A stretch of DNA of 64,000 bases, taken from positions 32,092 through 96,091 of the forward strand of contig NZ_NGFO01000024.1 in assembly GCF_002149015.1 (NCBI RefSeq), read 5' to 3'. Below are positions 32,813-42,661 of this stretch, one piece after another. Position 1 is the first letter of the stretch, and each line of letters begins with the position of its first letter. Made by a program: the position numbers and the translations under genes. The notes below the pieces were generated by a model. It was not told the DNA's origin, made no database searches, and saw nothing but the letters and a program-made list of their open reading frames with translations. Origin of the DNA: Gordonia lacunae (GTDB lineage: Bacteria > Actinomycetota > Actinomycetes > Mycobacteriales > Mycobacteriaceae).

Positions 32813-33709
32813 ATGGCACAGGACGGATCAGAGGAATTGCGGGTCGGTCAGGCGCGCGGTCCCTACGACCTCGACGCGCTGGCCACCCGACCGCAGGAAC
32901 TCGAGAACTCCCATCTCGACCTCGGTTCGGTGCTGGTGCCGGTGGTCGAGGGCGGTCAGGTCACCGTCGAGATGTCCGAGGCCCACCAACCGCAGAACGT
33001 GTATCTGGTGACACCCATCGGCCGGATCTCGGTGACGGCCTTCGCGGCACCCAAGTCGCCGGGGATGTGGCGCGAGGTGGTCCGGGAACTGGCCGGCTCG
33101 CTGCGCGATGACGGTGCCACCACGAGCGTCGAAGACGGGCACTGGGGGCGGGAGGTGGTCGCCGAGACCGATGGCGTCACCCACCGCTTCATCGGGGTCG
33201 ACGGGCCGCGCTGGCTCGTCCGGTGCGTGGGCAGCGGGCCCACCGAGAACGCCGACGACCTCGCGCGGCTGAGCCGTGCCGTACTCGCCGAGACCGTCGT
33301 CCGACGCGGCTCCGAACCCTTCCCTCCGCGGGACCCGCTGCCGATCGTGCTGCCCCCCGTGCTCGCCGAGCAGGTCGCGGCCGCCCAGCAGCAGATGTTC
33401 GCCGATCCCGCAGCCGGGCAGAATCCCCAGAATCAGCCGCCCCAGAACCAGCCGCCCCAGGCTCCGGTCGCCGGGGCCGACCCGGTCGCGACCGACGAGT
33501 CGGGGCCCGTCGCCGGTGGCGCGCTCGATCAGGTCGCACACGCCACCGTGTACGGCGAGAACACCTATCGCGACGACGCGGATGCCGCGGTCGCGGACGC
33601 CGCCGACGAGCCGCCCGCCACCGAGGCGCCCACCGGTCCGGCCGAGGACGACGACTCGCAGCCGCCGTCGTCGGGTTCGGCGATGCAGCGTTTCCTCCGC
33701 CGCCGCTGA
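32813..33709 (+). CDS. DUF3710 protein (Rv2696c-like)
   Basis: The 298-residue cytoplasmic protein has a conserved DUF3710 domain at about 1-175 (RGPYDLDALATRPQELENSHLDLGSVLVPV; RFIGVDGPRWLVRCV). An acidic, Pro/Gln-rich low-complexity tail follows, including two NQPPQ repeats at about 204-213. The extreme C-terminus is basic (QRFLRRR). Function is unknown. The ATG at 32813 has GGAGTGACGCG before it. It is convergent with the alpha/beta hydrolase gene, seven bases apart. Confidence 0.85.
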   Translation: MAQDGSEELRVGQARGPYDLDALATRPQELENSHLDLGSVLVPVVEGGQVTVEMSEAHQPQNVYLVTPIGRISVTAFAAPKSPGMWREVVRELAGSLRDDGATTSVEDGHWGREVVAETDGVTHRFIGVDGPRWLVRCVGSGPTENADDLARLSRAVLAETVVRRGSEPFPPRDPLPIVLPPVLAEQVAAAQQQMFADPAAGQNPQNQPPQNQPPQAPVAGADPVATDESGPVAGGALDQVAHATVYGENTYRDDADAAVADAADEPPATEAPTGPAEDDDSQPPSSGSAMQRFLRRR

Positions 33710-33716
33710 CTTCCGA

Positions 33717-34448
33717 TCACCCCTGCGGGTCGGTCAGACGGATCCATCCGTCCCGGGCGCCGGCCCCGAGCAGTCCCGGGTTCCGGCCCCAGTCGTCGAG
33801 AGCGACCTCCACGAGGGCCGATCGCGGTGCGGCGGCGCGCCACTCACGGGCGACGGTGATCGGGTGCACGGGATCGTCGGGAGCCGCGACAAGCGCGAGC
33901 GGCACCGTGAGTCCAACGATCTCGTCGGCTGCCGGCGCCCGGTAGTCGGCCGCCTCGCGCAAGGTGGCGGCGAGGCCGGGGTGCAGGCGTCGCCACGATC
34001 GGGACAGTTCCGCGGCCAGCCACTCCGGGCTGCTGCTCGCCATCGCGCCGATGGTCGCCTCGAGACCGTCACGCTCGAGCGCCTCGGCGGTGGCGAGGGC
34101 GCTCGCGGCCGCCGGCGCCGCATGCGCGTCACCGCTCCACGCGGGCAGCGCGGCGAGCACGCCGGAGCAGCGTCGCCCGCCGTCTCGCAGAGCCCAGTCG
34201 AGCGCGATCGCGGCCCCGATCGAGACGCCGCCCACCAGGATCGACCGGTGCGTTCGCGCGGCACCCTCCAGCCCGCGCCGGTGGCCATCGATCAGCGACG
34301 TCGTCGGTTCCAGGGCGATGAGCTCGACCCCGAGGTCGACGGCGGCGGCGCCGAACGAGCGGGCGGCGTGGTCGGCGTCGGAACCCGTTCCGGGGATCAC
34401 GACCAGAGCGGTCGGCGACGGGCGGTGCAGACGGTCGGTGCCGGGCAT
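33717..34448 (-). CDS. Alpha/beta hydrolase (Rv2695-like)
   Basis: The 243-residue hydrolase has the nucleophile elbow GVSIG (Ser at about 76) in ILVGGVSIGAAIALDWAL. A later Asp in AAPDDPVHPI and a C-terminal segment could complete the triad. The substrate is unknown. The ATG at 34448 is preferred over the TTG one codon upstream. The order with DUF3710 and the OB-fold gene follows the Rv2696c-Rv2694c region. Confidence 0.82.
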   Translation of the reverse strand: MPGTDRLHRPSPTALVVIPGTGSDADHAARSFGAAAVDLGVELIALEPTTSLIDGHRRGLEGAARTHRSILVGGVSIGAAIALDWALRDGGRRCSGVLAALPAWSGDAHAAPAAASALATAEALERDGLEATIGAMASSSPEWLAAELSRSWRRLHPGLAATLREAADYRAPAADEIVGLTVPLALVAAPDDPVHPITVAREWRAAAPRSALVEVALDDWGRNPGLLGAGARDGWIRLTDPQG

Positions 34449-34540
34449 CAAGGCATCATCCCCTAGTGTGTCCCGGGGCCCCGCGCAGACCCGAGATCGC
34501 GGCGGCCCGACACCGCGGAATGCCCCCGTGGTCGTCTACG

Positions 34541-34570
34541 TTGTCACTGGCGCAGGCCGGGGTCTACGCT
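34541..34570 (+). promoter_or_regulatory. Candidate promoter for the OB-fold/DUF3159 pair
   Basis: TTGTCA (34541-34546) and TACGCT (34565-34570) have an 18-base spacer, about 90 bases before the OB-fold gene. Confidence 0.4.
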
Positions 34571-34662
34571 GGCGGACAGGTCACCGATCACTCGTTCGGC
34601 GACCCACGGTCACCGCTCCGCGCAGCCCGCGGTACCGGCCGAAATCCATTGGGAGGGTCGAG

Positions 34663-35037
34663 ATGCCCACTGCCGGCTATCTCAAACGACTGACCCGTCG
34701 GCTCACCGAAGATCTCGGTGACGCCGACGCAGAGAAGATCGCCGAGGAATCCAAGGCGACGGGTGCCCAGCGGGCATCCGAATGCTGTCGCGGCGACGAG
34801 GTCACCATGCACGGTGAGCTCCGCGCCGTCGAGACGTGTTCGCGCTCGGCCAAGGCGGGTGTGAAGGCCGAGTTTTTCGACGGCTCCGACATCGTGATGC
34901 TCAAGTGGCTGGGTCGCAACCGCATCACCGGGATCGAACCCGGTCGCAAGGTCACCGTCCGCGGACGCCTCGCCGAGCAGGACGGCCACAAGGTGATCTA
35001 CAACCCCTATTACGAGCTGCACGGCGTCGACGAGTGA
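34663..35037 (+). CDS. OB-fold nucleic-acid-binding protein (Rv2694c-like)
   Basis: The 124-residue protein has an N-terminal helix and a C-terminal OB fold (about 45-120: EVTMHGELRAVETCS through VTVRGRLAEQDGHKVIYNPYYEL). This resembles the anticodon-binding or RecG-wedge type. The ATG at 34663 has GGGAGGG upstream. Its stop overlaps the start of the DUF3159 gene as GTGA, so the two are translationally coupled. A role in nucleic acid binding is inferred from the fold only. Confidence 0.85.
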   Translation: MPTAGYLKRLTRRLTEDLGDADAEKIAEESKATGAQRASECCRGDEVTMHGELRAVETCSRSAKAGVKAEFFDGSDIVMLKWLGRNRITGIEPGRKVTVRGRLAEQDGHKVIYNPYYELHGVDE

Positions 35038-35744
35038 CCGGCCCGGCCCCCGAACAGCCGGCCCCCGAACAGCAGCAGGTATCCGAACCGCCGGCGCCGG
35101 AGCGGACGACGCCGACGGTCCTCGAGCAGATCGGTGGCGTCTCGGGTCTCGTCTATTCCACGGTGCCCGTGGTGGTGTTCGTGCCCGTCAACTCGTTCTT
35201 CGATCTCCGCACGGCCATCTACGCCGCACTCGGTGTGGCGGCGCTGCTCTTCATCGTGCGACTCGTGCGCCGCGAACCGCTGACGCCCGCGATCTCGGGC
35301 CTGCTGGGCGTCGCGATCTGCGTCTTCATCGCCGACCGGGTGGGGGATGCCAAGGGCTACTTCCTCTTCGGGATCTGGAGCACCCTCGTCTACGCGATCG
35401 TGTTCGCGGTCTCAATCCTGGTGCGATGGCCACTCATCGGCGTGGCATGGCACCTGGTCAACGGTGAGGGGTCGAGCTGGCGCAGACAACGATCCATCCT
35501 GCGCGCCTACGACATCGCCACCGCGCTGTGGGCGCTGCTCTTCGCGGCACGCTATCTCACCCAGTCGGAACTGTACGACGACGGCGCGACCGGGTGGCTG
35601 GCGTTCACACGCATCGCGATGGGCTGGCCCCTGACCGCTCTGGTGGTGCTCGCGACGATCCTGCTGGTGCGCCGCGCGCAGCGCGCCGAAGCGGCCCGCG
35701 CCGAGTCCTCGGCGCAGGCCGAGATCACCGCACGATCTGCATAG
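35034..35744 (+). CDS. DUF3159 membrane protein (Rv2693c-like)
   Basis: The 236-residue protein has a Pro/Glu-rich N-terminus and about five or six membrane segments between residues 40 and 220. The start EQIGGVSGLVYSTVPVVVFVPVN and the loop ARYLTQSELYDDGATGWLAFTRIAMGWP are typical of DUF3159. It starts at GTG 35034, overlapping the OB-fold gene by four bases. The 3' end overlaps the convergent TrkA-type gene by 20 bases. Function is unknown. Confidence 0.85.
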   Translation: MTGPAPEQPAPEQQQVSEPPAPERTTPTVLEQIGGVSGLVYSTVPVVVFVPVNSFFDLRTAIYAALGVAALLFIVRLVRREPLTPAISGLLGVAICVFIADRVGDAKGYFLFGIWSTLVYAIVFAVSILVRWPLIGVAWHLVNGEGSSWRRQRSILRAYDIATALWALLFAARYLTQSELYDDGATGWLAFTRIAMGWPLTALVVLATILLVRRAQRAEAARAESSAQAEITARSA

Positions 35745-36387
35745 CCTCGTAGAGCGCGGGTTCGGCCTCGACGGGGGCGATGAAGATCAGTTCGTCGCCG
35801 CCCTCGATGGGGTCGTCGCGCTGCGGGACGATGACGCGCCCACCGCGCAGGATCGCGACGAGTGCCGCGTCCCGGGGGAGTTCCAGCTTGCGGACGGGCT
35901 TACCCGCGAGCGGCGTGTTCGACGGCAGGGTCAGTTCGACCAGATTGGCCTGTCCCTGACGGAACGTCATCAGCCGGACCAGGTCGCCGACGGACACCGC
36001 CTCCTCGACGAGGGAGGCCAGCAGTCGCGGGGTCGACACGGCGACGTCGACACCCCAGTCCTCGCCGAAGAGCCATTCGTTGCGGGGGTCGTTGACGCGG
36101 GCGACGACCCGGTTGACCGCGAACTCGGTTTTCGCGAGAAGACTGACGACGAGGTTGGCCTTGTCGTCGCCGGTCGCGGCGATCATCACGTCGTAGGTCT
36201 GCAGCTGCGCGTTCTCGAGGTTGGCGAGTTCGCACGCGTCGGCGAGTACCCACTCCGCGCCGGCGACGGCGTCGGTGTCGATGTGACCGGCGTCCCGCTC
36301 GAAGAGCGTGACCTCGTGGGCGTTGACGAGCAGTTCGCGTGCGATGGAACGTCCGACCGCGCCGGCTCCGGCGATGGCGACCTTCAC
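35725..36387 (-). CDS. ceoC: TrkA-family potassium uptake regulator, second subunit (CeoC-like)
   Basis: The 220-residue protein has an N-terminal NAD(H)-binding RCK domain (GAGAVG at about 7-12; the acidic residue in FERDAGH) and a C-terminal TrkA_C domain. It gates a K+ channel subunit on nucleotide binding. GTG 36387 has GGAG upstream. It follows the other TrkA-type gene by 22 bases, forming the pair known as ceoB-ceoC (Rv2691-Rv2692). No TrkH/TrkG pore gene is nearby. Confidence 0.88.
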   Translation of the reverse strand: MKVAIAGAGAVGRSIARELLVNAHEVTLFERDAGHIDTDAVAGAEWVLADACELANLENAQLQTYDVMIAATGDDKANLVVSLLAKTEFAVNRVVARVNDPRNEWLFGEDWGVDVAVSTPRLLASLVEEAVSVGDLVRLMTFRQGQANLVELTLPSNTPLAGKPVRKLELPRDAALVAILRGGRVIVPQRDDPIEGGDELIFIAPVEAEPALYEAMQIVR

Positions 36388-36409
36388 TTCAGGACTCCTT
36401 CGGCCCGGA

Positions 36410-37078
36410 TCATCCGGACTCGTTCTGGGTGAACGGCGTCGCGGCGAGGCCACGAGCGTTCTTGAGATTGTCGAGCATGACCGCCCCGTAGATCACATCA
36501 TCCTGTTGGACAACGGTTTTCGCGTCGGGCAGAACCGGGCGTCCGACGCGGCTGAGGAACACGACCCGCGCCCCGGTCTGTTCCTGGAACTTGGCGACCG
36601 AGATCCCGATCCACGACTCGTCGACGTCGAACTGCGCGATGGCCAGCGAACCGGACGGGTCTCGCCACTCCATCGTCGTCGTCTCGCCGAGTGCCGAGAC
36701 GAACCGTTCGGTCGTCCACGGCACGGTCGCGACCGTCGGGATCCCGAGACGCTCGTACACCTCGGCGCGCTTGGCGTCGTAGATGCGGGCGACGACGCGC
36801 TCGACGTCGAAGGTCTCCCGGGCCACCCGCGCCGCGATGATGTTCGAGTTGTCCCCGGACGACACGGCGGCGAAGGCGTCGGCGTGCTCGATGCCCGCCT
36901 TGACCAGGATCTCGCGGTCGAACCCGACCCCGGTGATCGTGCGGCCCGCGAAATCGGGACCCAATCGCACGAACGCACTCGGATCGCGGTCGATGATCGC
37001 GACGTCGTGTCCGCGCTTCTGCATCGCCATCGCGAGCGAGGATCCGACCCGCCCGCAACCCATGATGACCACCTGCAC
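36410..37078 (-). CDS. ceoB: TrkA-family potassium uptake regulator, first subunit (CeoB-like)
   Basis: The 222-residue RCK-domain protein has the nucleotide loop GCGRVG (about 7-12), acidic residue in IIDRDPSA, and a C-terminal TrkA_C domain. GTG 37078 lies five bases after GAGGA. It is the first gene of the two-gene trk operon and divergent from the APC permease gene, with about 80 bases between them. Together the two proteins probably control K+ uptake through a pore encoded elsewhere. Confidence 0.9.
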   Translation of the reverse strand: MQVVIMGCGRVGSSLAMAMQKRGHDVAIIDRDPSAFVRLGPDFAGRTITGVGFDREILVKAGIEHADAFAAVSSGDNSNIIAARVARETFDVERVVARIYDAKRAEVYERLGIPTVATVPWTTERFVSALGETTTMEWRDPSGSLAIAQFDVDESWIGISVAKFQEQTGARVVFLSRVGRPVLPDAKTVVQQDDVIYGAVMLDNLKNARGLAATPFTQNESG

Positions 37079-37156
37079 GGCATTCCTCTCCACATGCGGC
37101 TCGTCTGCCGCGAGTCGAACCTACCCGGCTCGGCGCCGACGCTCTAGGGTTGCCTG

Positions 37157-39172
37157 GTGTCCACCGTCTCCAAGGTGTCCGTCGCGACGAAACGCCTGCT
37201 GCTCGGCAGGCCGTTCCGCAGCGACACCCTCGGTCATACCCTTCTGCCCAAGCGGATCGCCCTGCCGGTCTTCGCCTCCGACGCGATGAGCTCCGTGGCG
37301 TACGCGCCGCAGGAGATCTTCCTGGTCCTGTCGGTCGCGGGGATCAGCGCCCTCGCGTTCACGCCGTGGGTGGCGATCGCGGTCGCGATCGTCATGATCG
37401 TCGTCGTCGCGAGCTACCGGCAGAACGTGCACGCCTATCCCTCGGGTGGCGGCGACTACGAGGTCGCGACCGTCAACCTCGGCCCCAACGCGGGCCTCAC
37501 CGTCGGTAGCGCACTCCTCGTGGACTATGTGCTCACGGTGGCGGTGTCGGTCACCTCGGCCGCGGAGAACATCGGCTCGGCGATCCCGTTCGTCGGTGAG
37601 CACAAGGTGTGGTTCTGCGTGGGCGCGATCGTGCTGCTCGCCGCGGTCAACCTGCGCGGCATCAAGGAGTCCGGCGCCGTGCTGGCGATCCCCACCTATG
37701 GATTCATCATCGGTGTCCTGGGCATGCTCATCTGGGGCTTCACCGAGATCTTCGTACTCGGGCAGGACATCCAGTCCGAGACCGCGGACTTCGGCATCGT
37801 GCCCGAGCAGGACAACCTGACCGGACTGGCGCTGATCTTCCTCGTCGCCCGGTCGTTCTCCTCCGGTTGTGCGGCGCTCACCGGAGTGGAGGCCATCAGC
37901 AACGGGGTGCCCGCGTTCCGGAAACCCAAGTCCCGCAACGCCGCGACGACGCTGCTGCTACTCGGCACCTTCTCCATCACGCTGCTGCTGGGCATCGTCC
38001 TGCTGGCCGAGAAGATCGGCGCGAAGTACGTGATGAACCCGGACCAGGACCTCATCGGTGCACCCGAGGGCTACCAGCAGAAGGCGATGATCGCCCAGCT
38101 CGCCCACGCCGTCTTCGACTCGTTCCCGCCCGCGTTCTTCTTCGTCGCCACCGTCACCGCGCTGATCCTGCTGCTGGCGGCCAACACCGCCTTCAACGGG
38201 TTCCCGGTGCTGGGATCGGTACTCGCGCAGGACCGTTACCTGCCGCGCCAGCTGCACACCCGCGGTGACCGGTTGGCGTTCAGCAACGGCATCCTGTTCC
38301 TCGCGATCGCCGCGATCATCTTCGTGGTCGCCTTCGGCGCGCAGGTGACCTCGCTGATCCAGCTCTACATCGTCGGTGTGTTCGTCTCGTTCACGCTGAG
38401 CCAGACCGGCATGGTGCGGCACTGGACCCGCTTGCTGCGCACCGAAACCGATCCGAGCGCGCGCCGACGCATGATGCAATCCCGCGTGGTCAACACCGTG
38501 GGCCTGGTGATGACGGCCACTGTCCTCGTCGTGGTGCTCCTGACGAAGTTCACCGAAGGGGCCTATATCGCGGTGATCGCGATGGTCGTGCTGTTCGTGA
38601 TCATGAAGCTCATCCACCACCACTACGCCTCGGTGCAGCGCGAGCTCGACCGCGCCGAGGAGGACGACGAGGCGGTCCTGCCGAGCCGTACCCATTCGAT
38701 CGTGCTGGTGTCCAGCCTGCACATGGCGTCGAAGCGGGCGCTGCGATACGCGCGGGCCACCCGGCCGGACGTGCTCGAGGCGATCACGGTCAACGTCGAC
38801 GACCGCGACACCCGCAAACTCGTCTCCGAGTGGGAGGCCAGTGACATCACCGTCCCGCTGAAGGTCATCGCGTCGCCGTACCGCGAGATCACCCGTCCGG
38901 TCGTCGAATACGTGCGCCGGGTGCGCCGTGAATCGCCGCGCGACGTGGTCACCGTGTTCATCCCGGAGTACGTCGTCGGGCACTGGTGGGAGCAGATCCT
39001 GCACAATCAGTCGGCGCTGCGCCTCAAGGGACGTCTGCTGTTCGAACCAGGTGTGATGGTGACCTCGGTGCCGTGGCAGCTCACCTCGTCGGACCGGCGC
39101 AAGGAAGACCGCGAGTACTGGGCGCCGGGGGAGACCCGCCGCGCGCTGGGCGAACCCGAACGGCGACCGTGA
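37157..39172 (+). CDS. APC-family permease (Rv2690c-like)
   Basis: The 671-residue transporter has about twelve membrane helices in residues 35-490. Early motif ALPVFASDAMSSVAYAPQEI and the following YPSGGGDYEVATVNLG are typical of the KUP-related/APC group. A cytoplasmic C-terminal domain of about 170 residues follows (HSIVLVSSLHMASKRALRYAR), resembling a USP-like regulatory domain. The substrate is unknown; amino acids or K+ are possible given the trk neighbours. The GTG at 37157 is used. The stop overlaps the next start as GTGA. Confidence 0.87.
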   Translation: MSTVSKVSVATKRLLLGRPFRSDTLGHTLLPKRIALPVFASDAMSSVAYAPQEIFLVLSVAGISALAFTPWVAIAVAIVMIVVVASYRQNVHAYPSGGGDYEVATVNLGPNAGLTVGSALLVDYVLTVAVSVTSAAENIGSAIPFVGEHKVWFCVGAIVLLAAVNLRGIKESGAVLAIPTYGFIIGVLGMLIWGFTEIFVLGQDIQSETADFGIVPEQDNLTGLALIFLVARSFSSGCAALTGVEAISNGVPAFRKPKSRNAATTLLLLGTFSITLLLGIVLLAEKIGAKYVMNPDQDLIGAPEGYQQKAMIAQLAHAVFDSFPPAFFFVATVTALILLLAANTAFNGFPVLGSVLAQDRYLPRQLHTRGDRLAFSNGILFLAIAAIIFVVAFGAQVTSLIQLYIVGVFVSFTLSQTGMVRHWTRLLRTETDPSARRRMMQSRVVNTVGLVMTATVLVVVLLTKFTEGAYIAVIAMVVLFVIMKLIHHHYASVQRELDRAEEDDEAVLPSRTHSIVLVSSLHMASKRALRYARATRPDVLEAITVNVDDRDTRKLVSEWEASDITVPLKVIASPYREITRPVVEYVRRVRRESPRDVVTVFIPEYVVGHWWEQILHNQSALRLKGRLLFEPGVMVTSVPWQLTSSDRRKEDREYWAPGETRRALGEPERRP

Positions 39173-40470
39173 CCGGGCCGGAAACGCCCCGCCGGGTCGA
39201 GGTCGGCGTCGACCGCCCGGCCAACGGTGGAGAGGCGGTGGGCCGTGCGGACGGCCGGGTCGTGTTCGTCCGCGGGGCGATCCCTGGCGAACGGGTGGTC
39301 GCCGAGATCACCGACGACCGGCACGACTCGTACTGGCGGGCCCATGTGGTCGACGTGCTCGACGCCTCGCCGCACCGCGTGTCCTCGCCGTGCCCGGCCG
39401 CGTCGGCCGGAGCCGGCTGCTGCGATCTCGGTCATGTGGACCCCGATCACGCGCGGGACCTGAAACAGGATGTGCTGCTCGACGTCCTGGACCGGGTGGG
39501 CCACCTGCCGCGCGACGTCGTCGAGGGCACCGAGCTGGCAACCGTCGGAGTGCGTCGGCTCGGAGCCGACACCGGGTGGCGGATCCGTACCCGCCTGGCC
39601 GTGGACGGGCAGGGGCACCCGGGACAGTCGGCGTTCCGCGGCCGGACGATCGTGACCGAGCCCTGTGTACAGCCCGCCGCGGGCATGCTCGACGGGCTCG
39701 GAGACAGCCGCTTCACCCCGCACTCCGAGCTCGCGGTCGTGCTCGACGCCGACGGCGCTCGCCACGTCACCGAACTCGCGCCGGTCGAGAAGCCGCGCCG
39801 GGGCAGCGCCGACAGCCGTCGTCGCGCGCAGCAGAACCGCGTCCGGCGGTCGCGGCCCCGCGACCGGGTGGTCGTCGAAGGCGGCGCGAACGCGGTCCGA
39901 CGCGTCGGCGGACGATCCTGGGACATCCCGGTCACCGGATTCTGGCAGGCGCACCGCGAGGCACCCCGGGCCTACTCCGAGACCGTCGTCGACCTCGTCG
40001 GTGCACACCTCGCGACGCCGCCGCGGGTGGCGTGGGATCTCTACGGTGGCGCGGGAGTGTTCGCGGGTGCGCTGCTCGACGGTCCCGGGGACCTGGACAC
40101 CGTCCACATCGTCGATTCCGACCAGGCCGCCCTCGCCGCCGCCGACCATGCGTTCGCCGGCGAGGGCGATCGGGTGCGCACCCACCGCGGCGAGGTCGCG
40201 GCCCGGATCGCGGACCTGTCCGGCCGGCCGGACGTCGTCGTGCTCGACCCGCCCCGCACCGGGGCGGGCGAGCGGGTGATCGCCGCGGTCGCCGACGCCC
40301 GGCCCGGCATCGTGGTCCATGTGGGTTGTGACGCCGCCCGGTTCGCACGTGATCTCGGACTCTTCGCCGAGCGCGGATTCCGGGTGGTCGAGATCCGCGG
40401 TTTCGACGCGTTCCCGCTGACACACCACGTGGAAGCGGTGGCCTGCCTCCTCCCGTCCGCGACCGGGTGA
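39169..40470 (+). CDS. TrmA/RlmD-type RNA uridine-5 methyltransferase (Rv2689c-like)
   Basis: The 433-residue class I SAM-dependent enzyme has an N-terminal TRAM domain (about 5-65). A cysteine set follows (CPAASAGAGCC, then a later Cys in TEPCVQPAAG), which probably binds a 4Fe-4S cluster. The SAM motif is WDLYGGAGVFAG, and the catalytic region VVLDPPRTGAGERV lies ahead of the last Cys in VHVGCD. It methylates uridine C5 in rRNA or tRNA. GTG 39169 overlaps the permease stop by four bases. Confidence 0.88.
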   Translation: MTGPETPRRVEVGVDRPANGGEAVGRADGRVVFVRGAIPGERVVAEITDDRHDSYWRAHVVDVLDASPHRVSSPCPAASAGAGCCDLGHVDPDHARDLKQDVLLDVLDRVGHLPRDVVEGTELATVGVRRLGADTGWRIRTRLAVDGQGHPGQSAFRGRTIVTEPCVQPAAGMLDGLGDSRFTPHSELAVVLDADGARHVTELAPVEKPRRGSADSRRRAQQNRVRRSRPRDRVVVEGGANAVRRVGGRSWDIPVTGFWQAHREAPRAYSETVVDLVGAHLATPPRVAWDLYGGAGVFAGALLDGPGDLDTVHIVDSDQAALAAADHAFAGEGDRVRTHRGEVAARIADLSGRPDVVVLDPPRTGAGERVIAAVADARPGIVVHVGCDAARFARDLGLFAERGFRVVEIRGFDAFPLTHHVEAVACLLPSATG

Positions 40471-40621
40471 GCAACGCGGGCCCGGGCGGCCCCGCGACAC
40501 CGGCACCCCGGCCATCCGCCGGTCCGGCTCGCAACGAATGCTTCCGTAGACTGACCTGACATGTGCCGGACGTTCTCGGCACAACAGCCGACCTGGCGCC
40601 ATGCCGGTGATGGAGGAAACG

Positions 40622-42580
40622 ATGGGTGTGCTCGACCGGATCAGCTCGCCGGCCGATCTTCGGCCGCTGTCGGACGAGGAGATGGAAACCCTCGCGTCCG
40701 AGATCCGGACGTTCCTGATCGAGAAGGTCGCGGCCACCGGCGGACACCTCGGTCCGAATCTCGGTGTCGTCGAACTGACGCTCGGTATCCACCGGGTCTT
40801 CGATTCGCCGTCGGATGCGATCCTCTTCGACACCGGCCACCAGTCCTACGTCCACAAGATCGTCACCGGCCGCAAAGACGGCTTCGATCAGCTGCGCCAG
40901 CGTGGCGGTCTCACCGGCTACCAGGAGCGCGCGGAGTCCGAGCACGATTGGGTGGAGTCCTCACACGCCTCGGCGGCGCTGTCCTACGCCGACGGCCTGG
41001 CGAAATCCTTCGAGCTGACCGGGCAGTCGCATCGCACGGTGGTCGCGGTCGTCGGTGACGGCGCCCTCACCGGCGGCATGTGCTGGGAGGCGATCAACAA
41101 CATCGCCGCCTGTAATCGCCCGGTGGTCATCGTCGTGAACGACAACGGGCGCTCCTATGCGCCGACGATCGGCGGTCTCGCCAGTCATCTGTCGGGGCTC
41201 AGGCTGCAGCCGGGATACGAGAAGTTCCTCGACGAGGGCCGTCGTGTCGTCAAGCAGGTCCCCGTCGTCGGCGAACCGGCCTATGCCGTCCTGCACGGGA
41301 TGAAGAGCGGACTCAAGGACCTGCTGGCCCCGCAGGCGATGTTCACCGACCTCGGACTCAAGTACGTCGGACCGGTCGACGGCCACGACATCGACGCGGT
41401 CGAATCGGCGCTGCGACAGGCCCGCGACTTCGGTGGACCGGTCATCGTGCACACCGTGACCCGCAAGGGCATGGGTTACGCCCACGCCGAGAACCACGTC
41501 GCCGACCTGATGCACGCCACCGGCATCATCGACCCGGTCACCGGCCGGCCCACGAGTGTGTCGCCGCAGGACTGGACCGCGGTCTTCTCCGCCGCGCTGC
41601 TCGACGCCGGCGCCAACCGTCCCGACGTCGTCGCCATCACCGCGGCGATGCCCGGACCGACGGGACTCACCCCGTTCGGCGATCGTTACCCGGACCGCAT
41701 GTTCGACGTCGGCATCGCCGAACAGCATGCGATGACCTCGGCGGCCGGACTCGCTCTCGGCGGTTTGCATCCGGTCGTCGCGATCTACTCGACGTTCCTC
41801 AACCGGGCGTTCGATCAGCTGCTGATGGACGTCGCGCTGCTGAAGCAGCCGGTGACGCTCGTGCTCGACCGCTCCGGCATCACCGGCCCCGACGGTCCGA
41901 GTCACCACGGCATGTGGGACCTCTCGCTCATGGCGATGGTGCCCGGTCTGCGGGTGGCCGCCCCGCGGGACGCGGTCCGGCTCCGTGAGGAGTTCGACGA
42001 GGCGCTCGGCGTCGCCGACGGTCCGACCGCGCTGCGGTTCTCCAAAGGCGCGGTCCCCGAGGACATCCGGGCCGTCGAACGGCTCGACGACGGGGTCGAC
42101 GTGCTGCACCGGACCGACCGTGACCTCGGTCCGGCCGGCGGCGACGTCCTGATCGTCGCGGTCGGCGCGTTCTGTGGTCTGGCCGTGGACACCGCCGAAC
42201 GCCTGGCCCGACAGGGCATCGACGCGACGGTCGTCGATCCCCGCTGGGTGCTGCCGGTCCCGACATCGGTGGTCGAGGTGGCGCGCCGCCATCGGCTGGT
42301 CGTCACGCTCGAGGACGGATGCACCAGCGGCGGCGTCGGTTCCGCGGTCGCGACCGCGTTGTCGGCGGCCGAGGTGCTGGTTCCGGTCCAGATCAAGGGG
42401 ATCCCGCAGGAATTCGTCCCGCACTCCTCCCGTGGTGAGATCCTCGCCGACCTCGGATTGACCGCGCAGGACCTCGCCCGGTCGATCACCGCCACGGTCT
42501 CGGGTATGCAGGCCGGACCCGGTCTGGATCGCGCCATCCAGACCGCGCCCGACCCGGCGGAGAGCCGCGCGGACGACTGA
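40622..42580 (+). CDS. dxs: 1-deoxy-D-xylulose-5-phosphate synthase
   Basis: The 652-residue thiamine-diphosphate enzyme makes DXP from pyruvate and glyceraldehyde 3-phosphate, the first step of the MEP isoprenoid pathway. The ThDP motif is VVGDGALTGGMCWEAINN. The pyrimidine domain has EQHAMTSAAGLAL, and the conserved segment LDRSGITGPDGPSHHG is present. The ATG at 40622 has GGAGGAAACG directly upstream. Length is normal. The gene is alone on its strand after the methyltransferase gene. Confidence 0.97.
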   Translation: MGVLDRISSPADLRPLSDEEMETLASEIRTFLIEKVAATGGHLGPNLGVVELTLGIHRVFDSPSDAILFDTGHQSYVHKIVTGRKDGFDQLRQRGGLTGYQERAESEHDWVESSHASAALSYADGLAKSFELTGQSHRTVVAVVGDGALTGGMCWEAINNIAACNRPVVIVVNDNGRSYAPTIGGLASHLSGLRLQPGYEKFLDEGRRVVKQVPVVGEPAYAVLHGMKSGLKDLLAPQAMFTDLGLKYVGPVDGHDIDAVESALRQARDFGGPVIVHTVTRKGMGYAHAENHVADLMHATGIIDPVTGRPTSVSPQDWTAVFSAALLDAGANRPDVVAITAAMPGPTGLTPFGDRYPDRMFDVGIAEQHAMTSAAGLALGGLHPVVAIYSTFLNRAFDQLLMDVALLKQPVTLVLDRSGITGPDGPSHHGMWDLSLMAMVPGLRVAAPRDAVRLREEFDEALGVADGPTALRFSKGAVPEDIRAVERLDDGVDVLHRTDRDLGPAGGDVLIVAVGAFCGLAVDTAERLARQGIDATVVDPRWVLPVPTSVVEVARRHRLVVTLEDGCTSGGVGSAVATALSAAEVLVPVQIKGIPQEFVPHSSRGEILADLGLTAQDLARSITATVSGMQAGPGLDRAIQTAPDPAESRADD

Positions 42581-42661
42581 CTCCCGGCGGGCTGATCCCG
42601 ACCCGTTCGATGCCGGAGAGGTCCGGTTTGGCCGGTGCCGCCGCTGGGCATTTTCTGTCCT